Source: Marinobacterium profundum
GTDB lineage: Bacteria > Pseudomonadota > Gammaproteobacteria > Pseudomonadales > Balneatricaceae
NCBI RefSeq assembly: GCF_001528745.1
Contig: NZ_BCNS01000129.1
Coordinates: 1-64,000 of the forward strand
Reading direction: 5' to 3'
Length of the DNA: 64,000 bases
Numbering within the stretch: position 1 is the first letter of the stretch; each line of letters begins with the position of its first letter. The notes beneath the pieces were generated by a model. It saw only the letters and a list, made by a program, of their open reading frames with translations, did no database searches and was not told the origin of the DNA. A program made the translations under genes and the position numbers. Below, piece after piece: positions 25,648 through 40,600 of the stretch.

Positions 25648-28600
25648 ATGAACAAGATCTTTTATCAGGGTAAAAAGGCCAAAAAGGCCGGCAAAAAAAA
25701 GCAGAATCTGCAGTTTGAAGCGCTGGAAAATCGGGTGCTGCTGTCGGCAGATCTGGGTATTTCCGCCGCCGATCTGCAGCAGCCGGATGAGTCCGTTACT
25801 GGGGTAATCGAATCCGAGCTGCAGCTCAGTGTGCTGGAAAATGCCGAGTTTGAGCCTGAGAGTATCGCCGTGGATGACAGCCTGACACGGCTTCTCGGTG
25901 AGGGTACTGCGCTTGATATGGGCGGGCCTGCGACGGCGGATCCAGCAGCGGAACCGGCACCAGAGGCTGGCGGCCCCGACGATGTTGTGCCCGCTGACGG
26001 TGATGCACAAGACGAAGGCCTGGTGCTGAGCGCCGGTGAAGTTTATCTGGTCGAGCGCATGATGGCGTCCCAGATCGTGATCCTGGATGCCGGTATCCCC
26101 CAGCTGGAATCCGTGATCAACGAGCTGTTCAGCAGCGCCGACACTCAGCTTGCCGCCACTCTGGAATCCCTGCAGAGCAATCCACTGACACTGGTGCCTG
26201 CACCCGTCTCCAGTGCTGATCAGCCTGCAACGGATATGGGTGCTCAGCTGGCCGGGGCCGATCTGCAACAACAGCTGCTGCTTAACGCAGACCGGGACAT
26301 CAAGATATTTGTGCTGGATGCCGAGCGAGAGGGTGTTGAGCAGATAGGTAGTGTTCTCGACTACTTCGAAAACGTCGCGGCTATTCATCTGCTCAGCCAT
26401 GGTTCTGCCGGAGCCCTGTTCCTGGGCAGCAGCACGCTGACTACGCAGCAACTGAAAAACAGTCAGCAGCAACTGAAACGCTGGGGCAGTGCCCTGTCCA
26501 GCGATGGTGACCTGTTGCTGTACGGCTGCGATGTGGCCGAAGGTGAGCTGGGGCTGGAGTTTGTTGAGACTCTGGCGACCCTGACCGGCGCCGATGTGGC
26601 CGCCTCAAATGATGATACCGGTAATCTGCCGGGCGCCGACTGGGATCTGGAAAACAGTACCGGTGTCATCGAGACTCAAAGCCTCAGTATTGCCGCGATG
26701 CAGGGCGTGCTGGCGACGACCCCGACCGATGGCAACGATACGCTGACCAACCCCACCGGCACCATCAAGGGACTCAAGGGTGACGATGCCTATGTATTCA
26801 ACACCAACAGCTTTGGTGTGGTCACAGTCACTGAGCTGAAAAACGAAGGCACCGATACCCTCGACCTGTCGGCATTGAGCGTCGATCTGACATTCACCAT
26901 CAAGAAAGACAATGTGGTGGTGGTGACCTATTCCAGCGGTGGCACAGCCAATAAGATCACCGCCACCCAGATCGAAAACATCAAGGGTGGTTCGGGTAAC
27001 GATACCTTTATCGTGCAAAAGGGTGCTGAGCTCAAAGGCACTCTGGATGGCGGCGCTGGTACCAATACCCTGAGTTATACCGACCCCGCTGCCGGCATCT
27101 TCGACAAAAGTTATAGCGGCGCCGTCGCGGTAGATTTCACAGTAGGCAGCGCCGCCGACAGTGCCAGGGCTACCGCTATTGCGGGCTTTGCCGTGGGCAA
27201 GGTGACGAATATCCAGCAGGTGATCGGCGGCAACGGCGATGACTTTCTCAAAGGCTTTAGCGGTGCCGATGATCTTTCCGGCGGCAAGGGCGCTGATACG
27301 CTGCAAGGCGGCGCCGGCATTGATCTTCTCAAGGGCGATGCCGGAGATGACCACCTGGATGGTGGTGCCGATACCGATACGCTGGAAGGCGGCGCCGGCA
27401 AGGATACCCTGGTGGCCAGTACCGGCGGCGATACGCTTAAAGGCGGCGCCGGCGATGATCTTTATGAGTTCAGCGATACTGCGGACTGGAACGGCACTAC
27501 TGTCACCGAGCTTGCGGGCGAGGGCACCGATACCCTGGACTTTAGCGCTGTTGGCGCGGATCTGAGCTTCACCGTCAATGACCTTGCCCTAACCGGGCTG
27601 GCGGTGAGTGCCGGTGCCAGTAGCCTGAGCGGCGCACTCCATATTGAGCGCATTGTTGCCGGCAGTGGCATCAATACATTCAATTTCAAGAACAGCTGGG
27701 CCGACAAGCTGGTGATCAGCGCCACCGCAGGTGCCACTGTGACGGCGGATTTCAGCGCCGTGACCACGGATTTGTACTTCAGCATCAAGGCCGATGGCAC
27801 TGTGGTGGTGGCGGATACCAGCAATCGCAGCGGCGGCCATCGGGTTACGCTCAGCCATGTCGATAACCTTGTCGGTGGCCAGGGTGTCAATACCTTCAGC
27901 TTCGCGGCAGGCGGCTCCATCAGCGGCAACCTCAACGGTGGCAGCGGTACTGGCATTCTGGATTACAGCCAGTTTGACCTGACCACAGTGGTGGATCTGT
28001 CCAACGTGGCCACAGCGGTGCCCGGCGTCGGCGGCACACTCAGCAACATTGATGAGCTGGTCGGCAGCGAGAAACAGGATCACCTGAGCGCGGCTGACAG
28101 TGGCCAGAGCCTGTCGGGAGATCGCGGTGACGACTTCCTGTTTGGCGGCAGCGGTGCCGATGTGCTGGCCGGTGATCAGGGCGACGACACCCTTGTTGGC
28201 GGCGCTGGCAACGACAGCTTCAGCGGTGGCAAGGGCGACGATAGCTACCTGTTCAGCGGCAGCTGGGGTCAGGATACGGGTATTACCGAGCTGGCCAATG
28301 GCGGCAGCGATACCATCAGTTTTGCCGGCATGGACCTGCAGGCGGCCACGGCCGCGTTGCCGCAGATCGATGCGATAGCGGCGGTCAGCGCCGATCTGAC
28401 GATTACATTTAATGCCGATGGCTCACTCAACGTGACCGACGACAGCGCCACGGCCAACACCCTGGCGGTGGCAGCCGCCAGTCTGCCCGAAATCGAAAGC
28501 CTGCTCGGTGGCAGCGGTGCCAATGACTATGTGTTCCAGGATAACTGGGGCAACGGCAGTGGCACCTCGATCCTGCTGGATGACACCGCCTCGAGTGCGG

Positions 28601-31600
28601 GCACGCTGGATTTCTCCGCTGTCAGCAGCGATCTGAAATTTGTTATCACGGATGACAATGGTGTAACGGTGATTACCGTCACCACCGCGGTGAACGGCAA
28701 GGTCTATAGCGTGACGGCCCGCGGCGTCGAGAACCTGATTGGCGGCACCGGTGACAATCAGTATCGCTTCGAAGGTGCGGCGGTGCTGGGAGGAAGTCTT
28801 ACGGGCTTCTCCGGCACCGGCGTCAACGCAGGCACGGCGACACTGGATTTTTCCGCTTACGATGGCGGCAGCGGCCATGGCGTGAAGCTGGATCTGACTG
28901 CGGCCACGGCCAAGGCGATCGTTGATCCGGCGGATGCTGCCCAGGATACTGCGCTTATCGCAGGTACGCTGAGCAGTATCAATGATCTGATCGGCAGCGG
29001 CTTTGACGATGAGCTCACCGGCGATGCCCAGGTTAACCGCCTTGATGGCGGTGCCGGCAACGATACCCTCAAGGGTGGCGCCCAGAACGACACCCTTATC
29101 GGTGGCAAGGGCAGTGACAGCCTGCAGGGCGAGGGCGGTGACGACACCTATAAGGTGGAGTCCAAGTGGACGTCGCTGGACCTGAGTTTGTCGCCGAACC
29201 AGACCGATACCATCAGCGACAGCGATGGCGCCAATACGCTGGATTTGTCCGACATCAGCAAGGATCTGCAGGTCACCTTCACCGATGTGGCCGCCGGTGG
29301 CTCCAATGTGTCCGTCAAGGTGGCGCTTAATGCGCTGCTCAGCAACACCATCAAAATCGACAATGCCGGCAACGGCACCGATAGCTGGACCCTCAAGACC
29401 GGCAGCGGCGATGATACCGTCATCATCAAGGATAAAGTGGATTCCACAGTCAGCCTTGAAGCGGGCGAGGGCAGCAACACCCTGGATTACTTTACTGGCG
29501 GCGATAAGGGCATTAGCGGCTACAAATCCTCCGTGAGCGTCGATCTGGATGCGGGCACGGCTACGGGCCTGGCCGGCATCAGTGACTTCCAGCACATTTA
29601 TGGCTCCGTCAATGGTGGCGCCGATCAGCTCACCGGCGATGATGGCGACAACAATTTTTATGTCGGCATCTGGGGCGAGCTGGACGGTAGCAACGCGCGC
29701 AATCATGTGATCGACGGTGGTGATGGCAGCGATACCATCAGCTTCGTCAACTTTGACCAAGCCGATTTTGACCTGGTGCTGGACCTGAGCAGCAGCATCG
29801 TCACCCATGAAGATACCGCCAGTACGGTGATGACCGTGGCGACCCTCGCCGGCATCGAGAATCTAGTCGGCGGTGCCGGAAACGACCGACTCATCGGCGA
29901 TGCAGCGGCCAATGTGCTCAACGGCGGTGGCGGTGACGACAGCCTTGAGGGCGGCGACGGCGATGATACCTACGCCTTTGATTCTGACTGGGGGCTGGAC
30001 AGCATCGTCGAGAACCTGGTCGAGGGCACAGATGTACTGAACTTCTCGGGCGTCACTGAAGCGCTGACGTTCAACAACGGTCGCGGTGATGGCACCGAGG
30101 TTGATCTGGCCACAGCGCTGACGCGTAACGTTACCGTTACCGATGGCAGCAGTGTCCTGACCGCCGACTTCAATGTTGAGACCTTCGCCGGCGTCAAGGA
30201 AACCGATACCCTGGAGCAGGCCAACGTCATCCTTACCACGGCGGTGCAGGATGAGATGATCAGCGGCCTGGAAGCACTCAAAGCCATGGCTGAGGGGCTC
30301 TCCACGGGCTACTCCGAGTTCGATGCTCTGCTGGATCTGCAGCTGCCGCTGGTGGGTGAAACCCTGTCGGGCCTGCTGGTGAACGACAGCGGTGTGGCGG
30401 TGAATATTGCCGATGAGCTGGCGCTGCGCATTCAGGCCCAGATCAATGCGCTCAAGACCCTCTTTTGGGGCGCCAGCAGCGCGACAGCCAATGACGGTAA
30501 TGACTCAAACACGGATGCGCTCTTTGCCCTGACGGACACCGGCGGCGAGCCACTGTTCTTTATTACAGAAAATACCCGCCTGCTGGAGTTTGGCTCCAGC
30601 CTGGAGCTGTTTACCCGCACCCAACCGCTGGGGATTGATTTTGGCGGTACTCTCAGCGAGATACCGGGTGTCGAGGTCGAATTGAATCCCGACGTCACCA
30701 CTACACTTAAATTTGATTATGCCTTTGGCGTCTTGCCGACCGACCCTGCGGACCCTGCCGCGGATCTTGCGTTCCATGTCTCCAATCCGGGGCTGAACTT
30801 CGCTGTTTCCCTGTTCGATGATGCCATCTATGCCGGGCTCGATTTTGGCGTCATAGCGGCGTCCATCGGCGGCCCTGCCATTGATGATGCCAAGGGCCTG
30901 CTGGCACTGAATATCGACCTGACGATTGGCGCCCAGGGTGATCTGAGTGAGCAGATTCTGCTGGATACGGTCAGTAACAACAGCTACGACAGCCTGTTCA
31001 GTCTGCAGGCCGACCGCAATACTGGCGTGAGTGCGTCCCTGCCGGTAGTGGTTGATGCCGCCGGGCTTGGGCTGGATATTCCAAGCCTGCCCACCATTAC
31101 ACTCAACACGCCGGCGCTGCCTGAACTGCCGAGTCTGGGAGATCTGGGCACGCTGTTCGGCAATCTGGACTGGAGCTTGCCGGATCTGTCCGAACTGTTC
31201 GATCTGGGCTCCATCAGCCTGGATCAGATTTTCGAGATGATGCGCAGCGGTCTCAACTATCTGGTCAATAATTTCGACTTCAGCCTCAATATTCCGGGTC
31301 TGAACCTGTCACTGGATGACATCTTCAAGAACCTGCCGGGCTTTGATCTGGGGCTGGAGGATTTCCTCTCCGGCCTGCTGGAGCCGCTGAACAACTTTGA
31401 TGTGTCCCTCGGTCTGCAGGGTCTGGAAGACTGGCTCAATGCACAGCTGACGGACCTGCTACCGGATCTGTGGCCTGACTGGTCACTGCCGAGCTTTGAC
31501 TTCAGCTATGACGGCTTCGATCTGGGCATTGATTTCGACTTCGATCTGAATCTGGGCGATCTGTTCGGTGCCCTGGGCCTGCCGCAGCTGGAGCTGGGGT

Positions 31601-34600
31601 TTGATTTTGACCTGGCGGATCTGGCGGCCTTCCTCAATCTGCCGGCGGGCTTTGACCCGGCTCAGCTTGGCATCACCATGGCGGCCGATGGCACCCTGCT
31701 GGTGGATGCCGACCTGGATATAGCGCTGGAACTGGATCTGGCACTGCAGGAATATGCCCTGGCGGTGATCGGCAATGCCGGCCCCGCGGGCCTGAATGTG
31801 CAGGATTACGCCTTTATCGGCGACGACACTCAGGTCTCGCTCGCCGTGCGCGCCGGTGCCGATGACATCGATGTGGAGGCATCCCTGAGTATCAGCGATA
31901 GCTTGCCGGACATCGGTTTCTGGATCGAAAACGGCAGCGCCATAGTCGATGCCGTGGCGGCCATCACGCTGCCCCAGGTGGGCAACGGTCGCTATCAGCT
32001 CAGCACCTTCGATATCAGTAATTTCAGTTTCGAGGCGGGCGGTGAAGCCAGCCTGGATCTGCCCATGTTCCTGGGTACCGGCAGCCTGCCCATGGGCGGC
32101 TCAGAACTGGACCTTAATGGTGACAGTTACGCGGATAACGTGCTGCATGCGGGCTTTGATTTCGATCTGTCCGGCCTGTCGACACCTGAAGTCATAGCAC
32201 CCAATTTTGCAGGCTTTAGCCTGATTGCCTTCCTTAACGACCCGGCCACTGTACTGGAGGGCATGGAGGGCATGTTCGAGGGCATCAAGTCCTTGATGGT
32301 CGGTGAACTGGGCCGCCTGGGCCTGCCGCTGGTGGGCGATGTGCTTAACCAGTCCGGTGCCTTTGTCGATCAGCTGCGCGACAGCCTGCTGGGGGATAAA
32401 AGCAGCGGTACCTACGTCGATGGCCTGGGCAAGGAACTCACCGATGCCGCGGCCAATGGTGATGATGTGATCAGCCTGATTCGCGATGCGCTGTTCAATG
32501 CTCTGGGTGCCTACCTGCAGGTGGCCAAGACCGACGCCAACGGCGATCCGGCCTACGATGAGCTCGGCAAGCTAATTTACGGCGATGTGGAAAGCGCCGA
32601 TGACATAGGCCTGGTGCTGACCGCCGAAGGCGCGCTGACGTTTAACGTGCTGCTGGCTGGCAGCGTGTTTGAAGGCCTGGCCGACTATGTGGAGCGCATG
32701 GGCGATACCGACGGTGACGGCATTGATGATGCGATCATCAAGCGCTTCCTCGAAGTACCTATCAACTTTGATCTTTCAGCACCGGGTCTGGGGCTTAAAA
32801 CTGGCCCCACCGATACCATCGAAGTGAGTCTGGACTACTTCTTCGGGCTGGGCTTTGGCCTGGATACCAGCGGTTTCTTCCTCGATACCGCAGGTGTCAC
32901 CGAAGCAGGTGAAGAGCTGGGTCTCACGCTGGATGCCTCCCTCAGCGAGGGTGCCAGCCTGCTGGGCACCCTGGGCTTCCTGCAGATGCGCATGACCGAA
33001 GTCGATGACGACGATGGCAACAGCGGCCTGCGTGGCAAGATCGCCATGGATTTGCAGGCCACGGGAGATCGCTGGCGTATCGGTGAGGCCCTGACCATGT
33101 CGGCGCAGATCTCGGCCGAGGCCAATGTCGATCTGTTCGCCACCCTGGAAATGGATTTTGGCGACGATATAGCGCTGCCCAATGCCTTTACGACGGTGCA
33201 TTACGATCAGCAGCTGGCGGATATCACCTGGGAGAGTGGCAGCAGCTTCAGCGCCGACTTCCTGGCTCCGCCTGAGGTCGTGCTCGAAGACGTGACTCTG
33301 GATGTAGGTGACCTGTTCAGCGGCTTTATCGGCCCCATAGCGCTGGAACTGGATCCGTTCCTGGGCGCAGACTCCGAGCTGCGCCGGGTCCTTGATATCC
33401 TCACCACCGATATAGATCTGGGTGTCGACAAGATCAACCTGCTGGACATCGCCGTACTGGCGATGAACGTCAAGGCGGCGGGCACCGGCGATATACTGCG
33501 CACCACCGTAACAGCGCTGCTGGCGGTGTCGGACTTTATTACCCTGGCAGCGGATGCAGCGCGAAACGGTACCTCCATCGAGGTTAATTTCGGCACCTTT
33601 GCACTGGGCTCAAGCCTGGTGACTTCGGACAGCACGGCCATTTCCAACGACGACCTGAGTCAGTCCGGCGGCCAGTCGGCCACCGATGCCGTTGCCAATG
33701 ACCCCAATGCGACAGCCAGCCAGAAGAACCTGGTGGCGAATCTGGGTACCAGCCCAGGATCCATCATGTTCCCGATTCTGTACGACCCCATGACGGCGGT
33801 CGGGCTGCTGTTGGGCAAGGATGTTGACCTTTTCATCTACGATACGCCGGATATCGACTTCTCGATTCTGTATGAGCAGTCGTTCCCTATCTTTGCCGGC
33901 CTGAATGCGGTCATCAAGGGTGAGCTGGAGGTCTTCAGTGACTTCTACTTTGGCTTTGATACCACCGGTATTCGCAGCTGGTTCAATGAGTTCGAAGCCA
34001 ACGATTACGATTTTGGTGCTTCGGTCAGCCATCTGGGCGATATCTTCGATGGCTTCTTTATCGCTGACTGGGCCGTGTCTGACACCGGCCAGCTGATTCA
34101 GGGCGATGATGTTCCCGAGGTCACCCTCAAGGTTACCTTTGCCGCAGGAGCTGCGCTGGGTATCGGTGGGCTGGTAGAAGCCGGTGTACTGGGCGGGGTA
34201 GAGGCCGAAATTGGCCTGAACCTGCATGACCTGCCCAAGACAGGTACCGGTGGCAATACCGGTGTCGAGGCCGTTTACGACGGCAAGATCCGCTTCGAGG
34301 AAGTGGCCAGCATTCTGCAGGAAAATCCGCTCTGTCTGTTCGATATGGAAGGCACCATCAAGGCCTTCCTTGAAGGCTACCTCTGGGTCGGGGTCAAGGT
34401 ATTCGGCTCCAAGATCACCCTGTTCGAAGCCAGCAAGCGCTTTGTCGAAGTGACCCTGGCACGCTTTGAATGGATTTGCCCGGACCTGCCGGACCCGACA
34501 GTGGCGACACTGAACAATGGTGTGCTGACCCTGGCCTACACCGATGCCGATGGCAACACCCAGGCCAATCTGCCGGAAATCTACAAGGTGTACCTGGATA

Positions 34601-37600
34601 ATATCGACGTCACGCCCAGCGATGGTATCGATAATGAGGTTGAGCGCATCTTTGTCACCGGCAATGGCCATACCCAGGTGTTTGATCCGACCCTGGTGAC
34701 TTCGATCCGCGCCGCCGGTACCGCCAACAACGACGAGTACGAAATCAGTACCGAAATTGTGGCCAACCTGGAGATTCACGGCGCTGGTGGCAATGACATC
34801 ATCACCCTGACCGGTAACAGCAACGCTGACAAGAGCCGTCGTATCTATGGTGAAGGCGGCAACGATACCCTGATAGGCACCAATATGGCGGACCTGATCG
34901 TGGGTGGCGATGGTAATGACAACATCATGGCGCAGGACGGCGCTGATGTGATCTTCGGCGACAATGAAGATGGCACCGGCACCGGCAGTGACTTTATCTG
35001 GGCAACGGGTACGGCTCTGGGTACCAGTGGCCTTGCCAATGGCTTTGCCAACTACATTGATGCCGGTGCTGGCAGTGACCAGGTTCTCACAGGTGAGGGC
35101 AATGACCGCATTCTGGGCGGGACGGGCGATGACTTTATCAATGCAGGTGGCGGCATCGACACCATCGATGGCGGTGACGATGCCGACCATATCATTGCCG
35201 GTACCGGCGCCGATATTGTGGTCGGCGGCCGTGGCGACGACACCCTTAGCTGGGAAAACGGCGATGGCGCCGACAGCTTTGACGGTGGCCAGGGCAACGA
35301 TGAAATCTTCATGGCCGGCTACAGCGTCAATCCAGACGAGTTCTACAAGGCCGATACCAGTAACTACATCGTCGATGATGGCGCTGTGGATACCGTGGTC
35401 GTATCGGCCAGTGGCGGCGATACCCGGATTAACTGGCAGCACGGCGCCAGCGCCGGCATAACGCTAAGTGGCAGCGGTGTCGAGATCCTCAGCATGGATA
35501 CCGGCATGGGCGCCGACGATATTGTCATCGGCAACCTGGCAACGACCAGCGTGGGCAGCGTCAAGCTCAGTACAGGTACTCAGCGCTCGCTGGTGGTGGA
35601 AAATCGTTTCGTGAAGGAGCGCAATGACGCCGGTGATCTGGTGGATACCGCCCAGACACTGGAGTTCAAGATGCTGCAGGTGGCCGATGACAATGCCATC
35701 GACCGTGTACAGATCGACGGTACCCATAGTGCCGACAATTATCTGGTCAGCACAGTAGAGTCCACTGGCGTGGGCGGCAATACCCAGACCGCCATGCGCT
35801 ACGAACAGCTGGATGGCGGCAAAGATATTGCCGGCAATCCGAGCAGCCATGTCATCGTCGATGTCTATGATCTGGAAACCAACGACTATAGCCGCCTGAG
35901 TACCCTTGGTGGCAATGACTCCATCGATGCCCTGGGCGTGACCCAGGCGCTGGTGTCCCATATTTATCTGGATGGCGGCGCTGACGATGACCGCATCATC
36001 GGCACCAACCTGGCCAGCGTATCCGATGTCATTATCGGCGGTAGCGGTTCCGACCGCATGACCGGCGGCGCCGGCATCGATCAGTTCTACGAGCAGTCCG
36101 ATAGCGGTGCTGATGCTAATATCGACGGTGATGTCGACGTACTGGTGGAAAGCCGCGACGCTGACTTTATCCTCAGCGATACCCGGCTGGTGATCGATGA
36201 TTCCGAACCTTTGCGCAAAGTCGGTGACCCGCAACGGCTGTCGGGCCAGTTCGGTAATGAAACCGAGACTTTTACCAATCTGTTCGAGAACGCAGAACTC
36301 TCTGGTTTTGACAGCGCCAACTGGTTTGAACTGACCGGCTGGTCCGGTGGCGGCTTGCTGGATGGCGGCAAGGGCGGCGACAGCTATACGCTGGAACTGG
36401 CGCAACTGGCCAGCGGGCGCCAGTACCTGAATATTGCCGATTCCGGTGGTGCGGCCGGCTTGGATTCGCTGATCTATAAGGGCAGCGCAGGCAAAGACAC
36501 CATCCAGCTGGATACCGTCTACAAGCGTGCTGGAGATGTCGAGAAGCGCTTTACCGATGATCGCTGGAGCAGTTACGGCAACTATGGCGACGGCCTGCTG
36601 ATCGCCCACTTTGATGCCAACGACAGCTTTGGCAAGGTGGATCTTGACGACGAAGATTCACTGATGAATGTGCGTGAAGCCAGCCTGTCCGAAGGTGCCG
36701 ACTATCAGGTCGTCAACTACCATTCCGTCGAGCAGGTGACAGTGTTCGGTGGTGCAGAAGCTGACAAGTTTATTTCCGACAGCACCGAGTCCCAGATCGA
36801 TGTCTACGGCGATGCCGGCGATGATCTGTTCTATGTCGGATCTGTGCTTAAAACCGATACCGTGCTGGTGGAAGGTCAGGAAGTCACCATAGTGCTGGAG
36901 ATTACCGACGGTGCCAACGTCAACAACTCCAACTTCTTTGGTGGCGAAGGCGATGACTACTTCGAGGTGAACCACAACGTTGCCGACATCGGTCTCTATG
37001 GCGACAACGGTAACGACACCTTCTTTATCAAGGCTCTGCTGACGCTGGATGACGATGGCGAACTGCTGGATCTGGATTCCGGCGTGTCTTCGGTCAGCGG
37101 CGTGTCTCAGGACCCGACGGCGGACACCCGGGAAGTGGATGTGGATACCCTGGTCTATGTCGAAAACGCCAATATCATTATTAACGGCGGGGCAGGTTTT
37201 GACAGCGTGGCCCTGGTCGGTACGGTACTGAGCGATACCTTCTATGTCTTTGTAGAAAGAGACCCGGTCACCGGCGACAGCATACAGCGCATCTACGGCG
37301 CCGGCGTTAAATTGCAGAAGCTGCTGAATATCGAACGCCTGCAGTTGCTCACCGGTGGCGGCGACGATACCGTCTACCTCTATGGTGTCGACATGGGTCT
37401 GATCGGCGATATGGTGATCAAGACCGGCTCCGGCAGTGACCTGGTGCAGATCGGTGGCCCCGAGCAGGTGATCAACCTCAATTACCCGAAAAACCGCGAC
37501 CAGTTCTACGCCGCGGTGGAAGGTTACGAGGTGGATCAGGATGCCTTGGGCAACTACCTCTCGGTGGATACGGTCAGCGGCATGCCGTTCTATCAAATTG

Positions 37601-40600
37601 ATGAAACCGGCCGCATTGTCGGCTTCCAGGTGGAAAACCCGGCGGTGACCCTGCAGGTCACCATGCCGGAATCCACCGATATTGATGCCTTCGTGTCACC
37701 GGTTCTGATCGATGGCGGTGAAGGGGCTAACGATCGCGTTATCGTCAACAACCAGAGCGGCAACAACCGTATCCGCTTCGCCAACGTCGAGCTTGAGCGC
37801 AAGGACGTGGTGTTCGATTACACCCATTTCACGCTCACCAGCACAGCCACCGACTTTGTCGATACGGTGCTCGGCAATGCCAGCACCGGTGCCATTGCCC
37901 AGGATCTGCTGGCCAGTGCCGCCGGCGATTACCTTCGTTTCCAGGATCGCTACTACGATACTGAGCTGCTGAATAATATTGCCAATGGCAGCCAGACGGA
38001 GCTAACGATTCCGGCGGGCCTGAGCTACTTCAATATTCAGAATACGCTTAAGGCCGACGGCACCATCAGCTATGCCCGTGCCGAGCTGGAGCTGTTTGCC
38101 GCCGACTTTGACCTGGATCTCGACTATGCCGAAGTGGAGCACCCTGATCCGTCCCGCGCCGGTGAATACCTTTACCAGCTCAATGGCATCAGCAAGAACG
38201 ATGTGGCCGTGGCCTTCGAGGCGCAGCACAAGGAAACCGTGGTCTATGACCTGGGGGGCAATCGCATTGTCTATCAGGACCTGACAGCCCTGACCCTGAA
38301 AACCACAGCGCCCCTGCGGGTGCAGTTTGGTGCCGGTGCCATCACCAGCATCGAAAGCGTTCGCAGCGATGCCATGGATACCCTGCACGGGGTTGATGCC
38401 GCCGCAGCCTTGCACTTTACCGGCATGGATGAAGTCACCCTTAACCTGACCGATGAAACCGGCGGCGTGCAGGGCTCTGAACTGCATATAGACAACAGTC
38501 TCTTCACCGGACGCCTGCAGGTGCAGGGCGGTATTCATACCGACCGCATCTTCGTGGAGCAGACCCAGGCGGTTACTACCGTGCACGGCAATGCCGGCAA
38601 CGACGAGATTATCGTTGGCAAGAACGGCATGCTCGATCAGCTAGGGCAGTCGATCTACCTGTTTGGCGATGAGGGCACCGACAGCATTGAAGTGGATCGC
38701 GCAGGCGATGCCAGCGCGGCCGACGTTAGCGTCGATCAGAACCTGCTGGAACACAGCACCGGCTTTGAGCAGCTGAGCCGCATTACCAGCGCGATCAGCC
38801 TGCAGGGCATTACAGACGAAGAAAACGATCTGCTGGAAGCGGAACTCAAGAGCGCGTCTGAGGCTTACGCGGACGCGGCCTTTGCCGTCAGCCAGGGTGA
38901 TCTGGATACGGCCCTTGACGAAATCTCCGAAGCCAGCCTGGAGCAACTGCTGGACGTTCTTAACAGCAGCAAGGAAAAGCTGGCGACCTCGGTGACCGAG
39001 GCTGCCGATACGCTGCGTCTGAATGATCAGCAGCTGCTGGAAAACCAGATCAAGCTGTACACCCGGGCGCGCTATTACGAATCCAACGCTATCGACGATG
39101 CGTTGCTGGATCGGATGTCGGCGCTGGGGCTCAAGGCCAAGTTTAGTGTCACCTATTCCTACGAAATCTTCGGTATCACCTTCGACAACCTAGTGGCCCA
39201 TTCGGCCGTTACCGGGCTGCAGAGCGGTTTCAATACCGCCGAAGACTGGCTGCGCAACTTCGGCAGCCGGGTCAATATTACCGATGACGATGGCAATGCC
39301 CAGGACATTACAGTGGATGCCAGCGGCAACCGCAGTGCCCTGCAGCAATTGCTGGAAAATGCATCGGGTCAGAGTGATATCTACGACCTGATCAACGGTG
39401 CCCTGAACCAGAATCGCCAGACCGTCTTCACCGCTACCGAGGATAATGATGGCTGGCTGGATGTGACCTTCAAGCTGGAACTGGTGTCCACCAGTGTGCA
39501 CCAGGCCAATGACAATAACGTCCGCGCTCTGGCACAGCTGTACGACACCCTGGTGAATGATTATCTGGGCAGCCAGGACATCTATGCCGATTTGCTCAAG
39601 GCGCGCAGTTACAACGGCAGTGATATCACCCAGGCCGATCTGAACAGTTTCTACAACAGCTACCAGAGCAACGCGGATATTCGCGGTTTTAATATCAATG
39701 ATCCGCTGGCCGGTGGTAAAGCGCTGTCCAGTGAGCTGATCGCCTCGGTGGATGCGGTCAACCTGGATCTGTCGGCGTCAGTACTGGCCAAGCAGAGCGC
39801 CACTGTGATCGCGCAGCTGCAGCAGTTTGATCTGACGCGCAGCAACAGCTTCGCCGATATCTACGATGACAAGCTCGATGCCCTGATCGCCCAGATCGGC
39901 GCTGCCCTTGGCAGTGATGATTACAGCCAGGCGACCCTGGCCAGTATCAGTGCCGATCTGGCTACACTGCTGGCCCAGTTCAACCCCTATGACGATGACA
40001 ATGGCTTTGCTGCTGACAGGCAGATGGTACTGGCGCCGGTTTACAATGCTCTGGCGGCCAATACCAGCAATGGCCTGATTGACGTTCTGGACGGCATCAA
40101 CCAGTTGCACACCGACCTCGATGGCGCCGACTTCGTCGCCATCCTGAATTCGGCCGCGGCAGCGGCGGGTTACGATGATTTCGAAACTCTCTTTAACAGC
40201 GCAGGTTACACCCAGGTGCGCGAGGCCTATGCCACGGCATCAGAGCTGATCGACAGCTTCCTGATCTATAGCGCCGGTCAGCCGGATATGGAAGATCTGC
40301 CTATCGCAGTGACCGATGTACTGCGCGGTATCAAGGTGCTGGATCGCGCCGCCGAGCGTTTTGAGGCCTTCGTCAATGCGCTGGAGTCGGGCTTTGATTT
40401 CGCCACTTTCCGTACAAGCTACCTGGCGAACCAGGCGGCGGTGCAGCAGTTTGTAGCCAACAATCCGCAGTACATTGCCTACCTGCAGTCCGAGGCCCGC
40501 TACGAGGCCATGACCTCCTCCCTGACCCGGGACGCTAATGATGTTGTCACCCTGGCGGCACTGAATGAACAGCAGTACCAGCTGCTGGTAGCGGCGCGGG

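Noticed and set aside
33610-35442. 610-codon open frame on the minus strand inside the giant gene
   Set aside because: It is the mirror of a Gly/Asp-rich GC-biased coding sequence. It lacks recognisable domains and the plus-strand RTX protein fully explains the region. Frames at 28423-29808, 42763-44013 and 44983-45909 are the same kind of shadow.
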